From: Bacteroidetes bacterium MED-G20
GTDB lineage: Bacteria; Bacteroidota; Bacteroidia; Flavobacteriales_D; Parvicellaceae
Assembly (NCBI GenBank): GCA_002457645.1
Contig: NTKH01000009.1
Span: 1-32,177 of the forward strand
Direction of reading: 5' to 3'
Length of the DNA: 32,177 nucleotides
Shown in pieces: positions 8,186 through 15,939 of this stretch. The first letter of the stretch is position 1, and each line of letters begins with the position of its first letter. Both the position numbers and the translations under genes were made by a program. The notes below the pieces were generated by a model. It made no database searches and had not been told where the DNA came from. It saw only the letters and a list, made by a program, of their open reading frames with translations.

Positions 8186-9787
8186 TTAAGATTTTTTATT
8201 TTTCAATTTATTTGGTTCGTTGTAAGCTCTTTGAATTACAGTATCTGTCATCACTTTCATCTCTTCGATTGTGATATCATCTTTATACTCACGCTGAAGA
8301 GACTTTAATTGTGATTTTAATTCTTTAATTAATTCTTCTGGAGCCTCATTATAAATATTATTCATTTCATTTGGATCTTTTTCTAAATCATATAACTCCC
8401 ACTCATCCATTGAATAATAAAAATGAATTAGCTTATATTTTGAAGTTTTAATTCCATAGTGAGGTTGGACCTTATGCCATAAAGGATATTCATAATAATG
8501 ATAATAAACTGCCTCTCTTCCAACATGATTTTCATCTACAAATGAAGGTTTAAAACTTTTTCCTTGCATTGAATTTGGGACTTCAAGCCCAGCGAAATCT
8601 AAGAGGGTTGGTCCAAAATCAATATTCATAATTAACTCTTTAGAAATGATATTGGAGTCAATAATTCCAGGACATTTAATTAGGAAAGGCATTTTAAATG
8701 ACTCTTCATACATCCATCTTTTATCAAACCAACCATGCTCACCTAAATAAAAACCCTGATCAGAAGTGTAGACAACTAAGGTGTTTTCCGCTAATCCATT
8801 TTCCTCTAAATAATCTAAAAGTCTACCAACAGCTCTATCTACACCCTTAACACATCTCAAATAATCTTTAATATATTTTTGGTATTTCCATTTTTTTAAA
8901 GCTTCACCATTTAAAGTGTCATTTGGAGACCAAAATTGACCTTTATCACCATATGCCAACCAACGCATAGAGTCTCTTCTAGAAAGTCCAGAAGGAGCTA
9001 TTAATTTCATGTCTCTTCTGTTGAGGTGGTTTTCTATTTCCATCATATTTTCACTTGCTGCTAATCTGCCAAAATAATTATCATTAAAAGTAGATGGTTC
9101 AGGAAAATCAAAATCAGAAAACAATTCATGATAAATAGAGTCAGGTCTCCAATCTCTATGTGGAGCCTTAAACTGGTACATCAACATAAAAGGTTTGGAA
9201 GTATCTCTACTTGAAAGCCAATCAATACAATCGTCTTCAATTACTTTGGTAGAATGTCTCTTTTTTTCAAGGATTGTATCCTTTCCATTTAAACAAAATT
9301 GTGGATGAAAATAGGTTCCTTGGCCTCCCCAATTAACTAACACTTTAGAGTAATCAAAACCTGTTGGAGTTGTTCCCAAATGCCATTTTCCTATGACAGC
9401 AGTTTCATAACCATTTTTTTGAAAGATTTTTGGAAAAGTAAGCTGAGAACCATCAAAATCACCGCCATCAACATTTTTATAAAAGCCATTTACATGAGAA
9501 AAATTACCTGTTAGGATAGAAGCTCTACTTGGTCCACATATAGAATTAGTACAATAGACAGCATCCATTAAAGCTCCACCAACTGCAATTCTATCGATAT
9601 TGGGAGTTGGAGCCAGTTCACTTATTTTGGAACCATACGCACTAATGGCTTGATAGGCGTGATCGTCAGCCATAATATAAACAACATTAAGCGGTTTTTT
9701 TTCTGGAGGATTTGTAGAGGTTTTATTTTCACTATTGCAAGCTGACAGAAATAGCATCGAAAGACTAAAAAAAATTATTTTTTTCAT
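8186..9787 (-). CDS. Lipoprotein sulfatase, S1_11-like (GlcNAc-6-O-sulfatase type)
   Basis: This type I sulfatase carries a lipoprotein signal (LSAC, Cys17). The maturation motif is ICGPSR at 83-88, with Cys84 the formylglycine precursor. ADDH at 40-43 and TSDQGFYLGEHGW at 341-353 (D343) supply metal-site residues, and GKWHLG (133-138) is the usual sulfatase Lys/His segment. The DDHAYQAISAYG opening and the SDQGFYLGEHGWFDKRWMYEES stretch, which begins at 342, match the S1_11 group that includes 6-O-sulfo-GlcNAc sulfatases. The real substrate may be another 6-sulfated sugar. The ATG overlaps the stop of the surface lipoprotein gene by four bases, so the two are translationally coupled. Lipidation puts it in the periplasm or on the outer face of the outer membrane. 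This is one of three sulfatases from three different subfamilies in the island. Confidence 0.93.
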   Translation of the reverse strand: MKKIIFFSLSMLFLSACNSENKTSTNPPEKKPLNVVYIMADDHAYQAISAYGSKISELAPTPNIDRIAVGGALMDAVYCTNSICGPSRASILTGNFSHVNGFYKNVDGGDFDGSQLTFPKIFQKNGYETAVIGKWHLGTTPTGFDYSKVLVNWGGQGTYFHPQFCLNGKDTILEKKRHSTKVIEDDCIDWLSSRDTSKPFMLMYQFKAPHRDWRPDSIYHELFSDFDFPEPSTFNDNYFGRLAASENMMEIENHLNRRDMKLIAPSGLSRRDSMRWLAYGDKGQFWSPNDTLNGEALKKWKYQKYIKDYLRCVKGVDRAVGRLLDYLEENGLAENTLVVYTSDQGFYLGEHGWFDKRWMYEESFKMPFLIKCPGIIDSNIISKELIMNIDFGPTLLDFAGLEVPNSMQGKSFKPSFVDENHVGREAVYYHYYEYPLWHKVQPHYGIKTSKYKLIHFYYSMDEWELYDLEKDPNEMNNIYNEAPEELIKELKSQLKSLQREYKDDITIEEMKVMTDTVIQRAYNEPNKLKNKKS

Positions 9788-10755
9788 AAAGAAGAATTAT
9801 AAGTTAAAATTAAATAATCTACGAAATATCCAAAATTTCCAAATGAATTACCATTTTGACTACATACAACGTCCAATCTAATAACATTTTCAACATTTAG
9901 ATTTCCATCAATTATAACATTACCAGCAGTTTGATCTACCGTAAAATTATCAAAATTAAAACTTTCCTTATTCCAAGATCCATTTGAATTCAATGAAAAT
10001 TTATAAGTCCATGCCTCGTCAATACCTTGGTCATAGCTTCCATCGCTATTTTCATCTTCGAACATTTTAATAACTACAGCACTTCCATTTAAATCAGATT
10101 TAAAAAATCCATTAAAATATATATTTGATTTGTCAGTTTCATTAATACTTCCAGATGGCAAAGATACACGTGTTGCTCCAAAATATGTGTTTGATCCTTC
10201 GCCGCTAATGTCTAAAAAGTTGTTTCCATGAATTGCTACCGATGGATTACTTAAAACTTGTAATTGAGTAGTGTTTTGAGAATTAACTAAACCATATTCA
10301 CTTGGATCTTCATAACTAGTTAGCAAATAACCCAAATTTGAAAAATCTCTTTCTCCCAATATCAGAATAGAATCTGACAATGTAGTATCACTATTATCAA
10401 ATGAAAGAACTACATCACACCACTCATACTGTTTAAAAAATATATTATCAGAGTTTCCAGCCCAAAAAACATTTGATAAATTGTTCCCAACGTCACTAAT
10501 ACTAAAATTTGCCCCAGAGTTTCTACCAACTATGTCAATATTAAAGTTTGCATTAATGGAAAACTCGGCAAAAAATCTTACCGTATCATTTAAAGAAAAA
10601 TCTACACCAACAGGTTTATCAGAGCTAAAAGACTCTAGAATTTCAAGCTCACCAAATTGACCTTCAATTGGTGGGCCGATATAATCATCTTTTTCACAAG
10701 AAATTATTAGATGAAAAAGAAAAATTAAAATTATATAATTGAAATATTTTACCAT
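9784..10755 (-). CDS. Module protein C1: surface lipoprotein, paralog of 22594-23631
   Basis: The signal peptide ends in LIISC, with Cys20 lipidated, and is followed by acidic EKDD, as expected for an exported surface lipoprotein. The N-terminal half aligns with its paralog: GPPIEGQFG at 27-35 against GPLLNEIFG; WAGN at 98-101 against WNGN; then FFK, a conserved Cys at 113 in WCDVVLSF, and DTTLSDSILIL against DTLRDTINIL. The C-terminal half looks like a jelly-roll, galactose-binding-like domain ending VDYLILTYNSSL. DENSDGSYDQG near 235 resembles a calcium loop. Nothing resembles SusD, but the gene takes the SusD-like position after the barrel genes. It sits directly after barrel B1 with no gap and overlaps the sulfatase start. 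A glycan-binding role at the outer membrane is inferred, not shown. Confidence 0.72.
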   Translation of the reverse strand: MVKYFNYIILIFLFHLIISCEKDDYIGPPIEGQFGELEILESFSSDKPVGVDFSLNDTVRFFAEFSINANFNIDIVGRNSGANFSISDVGNNLSNVFWAGNSDNIFFKQYEWCDVVLSFDNSDTTLSDSILILGERDFSNLGYLLTSYEDPSEYGLVNSQNTTQLQVLSNPSVAIHGNNFLDISGEGSNTYFGATRVSLPSGSINETDKSNIYFNGFFKSDLNGSAVVIKMFEDENSDGSYDQGIDEAWTYKFSLNSNGSWNKESFNFDNFTVDQTAGNVIIDGNLNVENVIRLDVVCSQNGNSFGNFGYFVDYLILTYNSSL

Positions 10756-12450
10756 TTAAAATTTAATTTGGACTAAAACAAAAAACTGATTAATACTAAA
10801 TGAGTTGTTAAATAATTTATCAGTAAAATTAAGAATTTGATAATTAATCAAAACACTAGATTTTTTATTAAAATCATAGCCAATTCCAAGAGAACTAATC
10901 TCATGAACTAAATCGCATTCAAAAGCATTATATGATTCTATTGTAAAATCATTATTTCTTATGGGAAGATAATCTAATCCATTGGAAAATAATCTTTTAT
11001 AAGATGATAAAATTGATAAATTTTTTAAAACTTCAAATTCTAAACCTAAATCAAATATATTACAATTTAAATTTATATTTTGAACATTCATGTATTCTGG
11101 ATGTTCTCTTTTTGAAGTTGAATTTGAATACCCACCACTAAACAAAAATTGATTATCAAAGCTTAATAATTTATCTATAAATAAATTAAAAGCAATTGAA
11201 TAATTCATATAGTTTCTTTTGGTATTGATTCCCTCTCCAACTAAATCATTTAAAAAAGAAAAATGAGCATTTACATTAATAATTTTAAGTGAATCTGAAA
11301 AAGTTAAATCCGAAGTGATTCCTCTCCTATTAGGAGTGGCTAAACCATAAGGATCAATAACTCCAAAAATTGGATTAAAAGTATCCAAGCCATAATCAAT
11401 TTTTCTATTGTAAAATGAGTTGGATCTTATAAAATCTACATCATAGATAATATCTGCTATTGAAATATCTCTGCTAATCGTATTGTTATTGGATTGAGGA
11501 AACAAAAATGGAGCCATAGAGTAATTGATTCTTTTGGACTGACTTCCAGGAGAGGAAAAGTCTTCACTAACCGATCTAAAACTTGATGAAAAAGATAAAT
11601 TATTAGAAAAATTTATATTAAATCCAATATTAAAAAATTCTCCATTAATCCATTTACTATCAAAATTATTAAGTGTATTGGTTAACCTTGAAAAACCAAA
11701 TTCAGAATGAAGTTTTAATTTTTTAAAATTCAAATCAAAGTTGGAAGAAATAACATGATTATTTAAGTTGGTATCATAGTTAATTCCTTTATAATTAGAG
11801 AATAAATCAATGTGATTTAAACCAAAAGAAAATCTATTGGACTTATATTTAATTTCTGTTCCATAAAGGAATACATCGGGAGTTGAAATCTCGTTAGATG
11901 CCATCTCTCTGGTACCAAAAGTTTTATACTTTACACTATCTCTTTTAAAAATAGGTTTGAAGCCATTTATGACCAATCCTTGTCTTCTCCAAAAATTACC
12001 ATTATTAAAATTTTCATATCGTTGGATCTCTCGAAAATTATTGGCTAATCTATTTTCATTTACTATTCCTTCTTCTTGAAAATTCCATAGAGTAAATGGA
12101 GTCATTTTAAGATCAATATCACCAATTTCAAATGAAATGTTTTTATTAAGATTTCCATAAATTAAAATTCTTCTTAAATTCAAGTAAGAAGAAGAGGTGT
12201 CAAATACTTCAAGACTATTTCCTAGCCTTAACTCACTGTAAAAATTAATAAATTTATTTAATTCTCCTTTGACTGCTAAATCAAATACTAAATTAAAATC
12301 TTGGTTAACATCGTTATTTACAGTGTCATTTTGATCTAAAAAAGAATTATCTGCCAATGCTCTAGACAAACCTCCAATTTCAAATTTTGGAAACTGTGCA
12401 AATATGCTCAGAGTAGAAAAAAGAATTATATACGTTAAAAGGATTCTCAT
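10756..12450 (-). CDS. Module protein B1: outer-membrane beta-barrel-like protein
   Basis: I do not recognise a named family. The product has a signal peptide ending FAQ, then long alternating polar/hydrophobic strands rich in Asn, Ser and aromatic residues, and ends in FVLVQIKF, a C-terminal aromatic typical of outer-membrane barrels. No TonB-dependent plug is visible. It is paralogous to B2 at 23628-25373. Shared segments, B1 first, are GLSRA and GLGRS; FEIGDIDLKMTPFTLWNF and FSVGDLFLKQNKFTLYNY; RYENFNNGNFWRRQG and DYENFYFENRWRLQG; DPYGLATPNRRGI and LPYGDATPNRQGI; GEGINTKRN and GQGTTQKRN. The ATG at 12450-12448 shares one base with the stop of the preceding barrel gene. A TTG one codon upstream is less likely. 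A pore or scaffold role in the outer membrane is inferred from fold and neighbours. Confidence 0.72.
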   Translation of the reverse strand: MRILLTYIILFSTLSIFAQFPKFEIGGLSRALADNSFLDQNDTVNNDVNQDFNLVFDLAVKGELNKFINFYSELRLGNSLEVFDTSSSYLNLRRILIYGNLNKNISFEIGDIDLKMTPFTLWNFQEEGIVNENRLANNFREIQRYENFNNGNFWRRQGLVINGFKPIFKRDSVKYKTFGTREMASNEISTPDVFLYGTEIKYKSNRFSFGLNHIDLFSNYKGINYDTNLNNHVISSNFDLNFKKLKLHSEFGFSRLTNTLNNFDSKWINGEFFNIGFNINFSNNLSFSSSFRSVSEDFSSPGSQSKRINYSMAPFLFPQSNNNTISRDISIADIIYDVDFIRSNSFYNRKIDYGLDTFNPIFGVIDPYGLATPNRRGITSDLTFSDSLKIINVNAHFSFLNDLVGEGINTKRNYMNYSIAFNLFIDKLLSFDNQFLFSGGYSNSTSKREHPEYMNVQNINLNCNIFDLGLEFEVLKNLSILSSYKRLFSNGLDYLPIRNNDFTIESYNAFECDLVHEISSLGIGYDFNKKSSVLINYQILNFTDKLFNNSFSINQFFVLVQIKF

Positions 12451-14267
12451 CAAAAAAATATTTTTAGTTCTGCAGTAATTTCATAACCTTGATAATGATT
12501 ATTGGAAAAATTCTTTTCATTGTAGTTTACATTTTTAAATCTAAAATAAAAACATGACTTAGAGCTTATACTATAATCAAAACCTAAGCCCAAGACATTT
12601 CCAAATCCATTTCTTGGTAAATATTCATTATTCTCAGAAAGTACATCTCCTAAGCCAGAAAATTCGTTTCCCTTTATTAGTTCCGTGCCATAATAGCCAA
12701 TTAAAGAAAGTTTTTTATTGATATTAAAATACAAATCAAATTCGTGGAAATGGTTCCGTAGAATAGCCTTATTTGAAAAAATGGGAATTGGAGACAAAAA
12801 GGATTGTAAAGAATGAAACTCACCAAGATAAAAAATGAAAAAATCTTTATTAAAAATTTTCGCACGATATTTTAAATTTAACAGAAAAACATTAAATGAT
12901 TTACTGATAGTACTATTTAAAGAATCATCAATATAAACATTTTCATAATATCCTCGAAAGAAAGTAGTCAAGTTCCCTTGAGGACCAGTAGATGATTGAA
13001 ATCTTTCTATTCTTGATAAATAAAGGCCATTGACTTTGTGAAAAAAAGATACCAAATTAGTATCGTTCTGAATCTCTCTGGATAAACCATTTCCGACATT
13101 TACTTTTAAATTTCCAATATTAAATTCAGAATTTAAATTCAATCCAAAACGATTATTTGATTTAATATGCATGGGATTCATCACCCCTCCGTAGGGCCTA
13201 GCTCCATCTGGTATTCCCTCTCCATTAAAGGAAGTTGTTTGAGAGCTAAAAGATGGAACAGAGCCATTGATAAGAGAGGAGTGAATATTTACAAAGTTTG
13301 GACTGATGTAATATCCTTCTATGAATATTGGAAAGCTAATTAATCTTGGACTAGGTTTTATGGTTATTTGACTTGCTATACCAGATTCTGATAATCCATT
13401 TGACTCAAAAGAATACTTACTATGAGCTAGTTCACTGCTAATTTTCCATTCATTTATATTTCCTTCATAGGTGAAATAAATAATATCGTTTTTAAATTTA
13501 TTTCCGTTAATTAATGCGTCAATGCCACTTGAATTAAGAAAACCCCCATTAAAATAATTGAGTCTTTGCTTCTTCCCTATTCTAAACGTGGTAATATTAT
13601 CAATGGGTGAAATATTGAATGGTGTTTTACCATAAAAAATTTCTAAATCATATAATTTTGGCAAATCAGTTGCTTTAAAATGAAAACCTGAAACTTGTCT
13701 TTTACCCCAGTCAGCCGCTCTTATATAGTTTGATTTGTCCAGATAATTATTAAACTGGACATTTACTGGCCAAACAGCAGTCCAAGCATTTCTATCAAAT
13801 AAAGAATTTCTAACTTGCCTAGCAGAACTTAAAGAAAAATCACTAAAACGAATAAAATTGATTCCTCCGGTTGTAAGTTTTAGATTACCAAATCTTGTTT
13901 TTTTCCCCATTTCTAAGGAAACCCCTTTTCTATTTAACTTTAAAAAATTTTTATCAGAAATATTTCCTGTAAAAGGCTCAAATAAATACAACTGAGTTTT
14001 AATATATCCTGAACTTTTCGATTTAAAAAGTAGATCTAAATTAAGTGTAGGAGAATTAAATTCATCATCGACCCTGAACACAATTGGATTTATAGAATCA
14101 CCAAATAAATCAGGAACCTTTCTATTGTAACCCATAAATCTATAATACCCTTTTATGGAAAAATCAACTTTTTTTGACTTCATTAAAAATGGAGGCAAAT
14201 TATAATTCTGTCCAATTGATGAGACACTAAATAGTAGAAAATAAAATATGTAAATGCTAAACTTCAG
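12450..14267 (-). CDS. Module protein A1: outer-membrane beta-barrel-like protein with non-canonical start
   Basis: The reading frame begins after a TAA at 14282-14280. It encodes a perfect signal peptide (LKFSIYIFYFLLFSVSSIGQ) before the first canonical start, a TTG at 14198. A CTG at 14267-14265 gives a 605-residue protein whose signal peptide length matches its neighbours; ATA at 14279-14277 is the other option. Starting at the TTG would remove the export signal from a protein that needs it. The mature part is strand-rich and ends ELKIFF, an outer-membrane barrel ending. It is paralogous to A2 at 25373-27310 (GYYRFMGYNR against GSYRFLGFVRN; RFGNLKLTTGGINF against SFGKFNVSSGGVNW; GKTPFN in both; SNNRFG against TNNRQG). 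No TonB plug is seen. It is the first gene of operon 1. Family and function are unknown, and an outer-membrane transport role is inferred. Confidence 0.7.
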   Translation of the reverse strand: MKFSIYIFYFLLFSVSSIGQNYNLPPFLMKSKKVDFSIKGYYRFMGYNRKVPDLFGDSINPIVFRVDDEFNSPTLNLDLLFKSKSSGYIKTQLYLFEPFTGNISDKNFLKLNRKGVSLEMGKKTRFGNLKLTTGGINFIRFSDFSLSSARQVRNSLFDRNAWTAVWPVNVQFNNYLDKSNYIRAADWGKRQVSGFHFKATDLPKLYDLEIFYGKTPFNISPIDNITTFRIGKKQRLNYFNGGFLNSSGIDALINGNKFKNDIIYFTYEGNINEWKISSELAHSKYSFESNGLSESGIASQITIKPSPRLISFPIFIEGYYISPNFVNIHSSLINGSVPSFSSQTTSFNGEGIPDGARPYGGVMNPMHIKSNNRFGLNLNSEFNIGNLKVNVGNGLSREIQNDTNLVSFFHKVNGLYLSRIERFQSSTGPQGNLTTFFRGYYENVYIDDSLNSTISKSFNVFLLNLKYRAKIFNKDFFIFYLGEFHSLQSFLSPIPIFSNKAILRNHFHEFDLYFNINKKLSLIGYYGTELIKGNEFSGLGDVLSENNEYLPRNGFGNVLGLGFDYSISSKSCFYFRFKNVNYNEKNFSNNHYQGYEITAELKIFF

Positions 14268-14343
14268 AGATGAATTTATTTATATTTCAATTTAAAAGTA
14301 ATAAAAAGATTGCTTGTATGTATATTAGTGTAAAAAAAACACA
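14268..14343. promoter_or_regulatory. Short divergent promoter region
   Basis: These 76 bases separate operon 1 (minus) from the S1_8-like sulfatase (plus), so both promoters must fit here or overlap the coding starts. One-mismatch -7 boxes are seen on each strand: TACTTTTA at 14300-14293 (minus), 26-33 bases from the CTG, and TATATTAG at 14321-14328 (plus), 15 bases from the ATG. No convincing -33 TTG element is spaced correctly. The regulator is not in the window. Confidence 0.3.
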
Positions 14344-15939
14344 ATGTTATTAATATTGGTAAGTTGTAAAAGAAATATAATTTTAACATTATTATTAATT
14401 TCCTTTTTTAATAATTTTTCACAAAACAAACCGAACATAATATGGTTGGTATGTGAAGATCAATCACTATTTTTTTCTGCTTACGGGGATAGTAGCGCAC
14501 AAACTCCAAATATAAATGAACTTGCTTTAAACGGAACTGTGTATGATAATTTCTATACTGTTTCACCTGTTTGTTCTCCTAGCAGAAGCAGCATTGTAAC
14601 AGGAATGTATCCGACAACCATTGGAACTCAACACATGAGAGCCTACAAAAAAAATAAGGGTTCGATAAATAGTAAAACTAATTTACCAATTTACAGTGCT
14701 GTTCCTAAAAGAAAAGTTCAATTTTTTACAGAAATTTTAAGAGCAAATGGATACTATTGCTCCAATAATTCCAAAGAAGACTACAACATGGAAATGTCAC
14801 CTCTTGCTTGGGATGAAAGCAATAAAAATGCTCACTGGAGAAAAAGAGCTAAAAACCAACCTTTTTTCTCGGTTTTTAATTTCAACATCACCCATGAATC
14901 TAGAATCTGGAAAAACCATGAAAAACATTCTGAAGAGGATATTAACAAAATAATTCTTCCACCATTTTTCCCTAAAAACCATACGATAAAGAACGATTTT
15001 GTAACCAATTATAAAAATATTGAAAAATTGGATGAACAAGTAGGAGAAATAATTGAACAACTAAAAGAAGATGGATTATATGATAAAACTATAATTTTCT
15101 TTTATTCAGATCATGGAGGACCATTTCCAAGGTACAAAAGATCTATTTATGATTCTGGTTTGAAATGCCCGCTAATTATAAAATGGACTGAACCTAAAAT
15201 TAAACCTAGAAATGATCAAATGATTAGTTTTATTGATTTAGCTCCTACTATACTAGAATTAACAAAATCACAGACAATTCATAAGATGGAAGGTGTTTCT
15301 TTTTACAATCAGAATAATAGAGACTATATTTTTGCTGCCACTGACAGGTTTGATGAATTTACTGACAAAAGAAGATGTGTTAGAAATAATGAATTTAAAC
15401 TGATTATTAACTGGGACACTAAATCTTCGGCAATGAAACCCGTTTCATACAGAAAAAATATGAAAACGATGAGAATTTTAGATTCACTTAATGATTTGAA
15501 AAAAAATACTAATTCAATGGAAAATTGGTACAAAAATACCAAACCAAAATATGAACTTTATGATATTGTTAATGACCCTTATGAGCTTAACAACTTATAT
15601 AGCAATAAAGATTATGATAATGTTTTTAATGAACTAAAGAAAAAACTAAATGATTGGATAGATGACTCTGATTATGGAAATATAACTGAACCAAAAATGA
15701 TAGAAGAAATGTGGCCAAGTGGAGAAAAACCTGATCTAAAAGATCCTAAAATTATAAAAACAGAAAGGGGTTTTAAAATAATTTCCAACAATGAAAATTC
15801 TTCACTGGGATGGAGGGATAGCCCAAATGAAAATTGGCAAGTTTACCTCATAGAAGAAATAATATATCCTAAAAATAATTTTGAAATTATAGAATTTAGT
15901 CCAGGTTATGGATCCAAAAAGAGTTTATTTAAAATCTAA
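14344..15939 (+). CDS. Secreted sulfatase, S1_8-like (heparan N-sulfatase-related)
   Basis: This type I sulfatase has maturation motif VCSPSR at 76-81 (Cys77). ED at 38-39, in CEDQS, replaces the usual DD pair. YSDHGG at 254-259 (D256, H257) completes the metal site. GMYPTTIGTQHMR at 87-99 is characteristic of the S1_8 group, whose relatives include N-sulfoglucosamine sulfohydrolases. O-sulfatase activity on other glycans is also possible. The Sec signal peptide effectively begins at KRN (9-11) and ends FSQ (24-26). The ATG at 14344 may therefore not be the true start: a TTG at 14356 gives a more typical length. The gene stands alone between operons 1 and 2, and its stop abuts the stop of the GH3 gene with no base between. 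Residues after about 440 are a C-terminal subdomain found in many sulfatases. Confidence 0.9.
   Translation: MLLILVSCKRNIILTLLLISFFNNFSQNKPNIIWLVCEDQSLFFSAYGDSSAQTPNINELALNGTVYDNFYTVSPVCSPSRSSIVTGMYPTTIGTQHMRAYKKNKGSINSKTNLPIYSAVPKRKVQFFTEILRANGYYCSNNSKEDYNMEMSPLAWDESNKNAHWRKRAKNQPFFSVFNFNITHESRIWKNHEKHSEEDINKIILPPFFPKNHTIKNDFVTNYKNIEKLDEQVGEIIEQLKEDGLYDKTIIFFYSDHGGPFPRYKRSIYDSGLKCPLIIKWTEPKIKPRNDQMISFIDLAPTILELTKSQTIHKMEGVSFYNQNNRDYIFAATDRFDEFTDKRRCVRNNEFKLIINWDTKSSAMKPVSYRKNMKTMRILDSLNDLKKNTNSMENWYKNTKPKYELYDIVNDPYELNNLYSNKDYDNVFNELKKKLNDWIDDSDYGNITEPKMIEEMWPSGEKPDLKDPKIIKTERGFKIISNNENSSLGWRDSPNENWQVYLIEEIIYPKNNFEIIEFSPGYGSKKSLFKI

Noticed and set aside
9784-10755. Calling the C lipoproteins SusD homologs
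   Set aside because: No TPR-like helices or SusD N-terminal motif are seen. The translation is strand-rich with a jelly-roll-like C-terminal half. Only the gene position is SusD-like.
14196-14198. TTG at 14198 as the true start of barrel A1
   Set aside because: It would remove a complete signal peptide encoded directly upstream in frame, which an outer-membrane protein needs.
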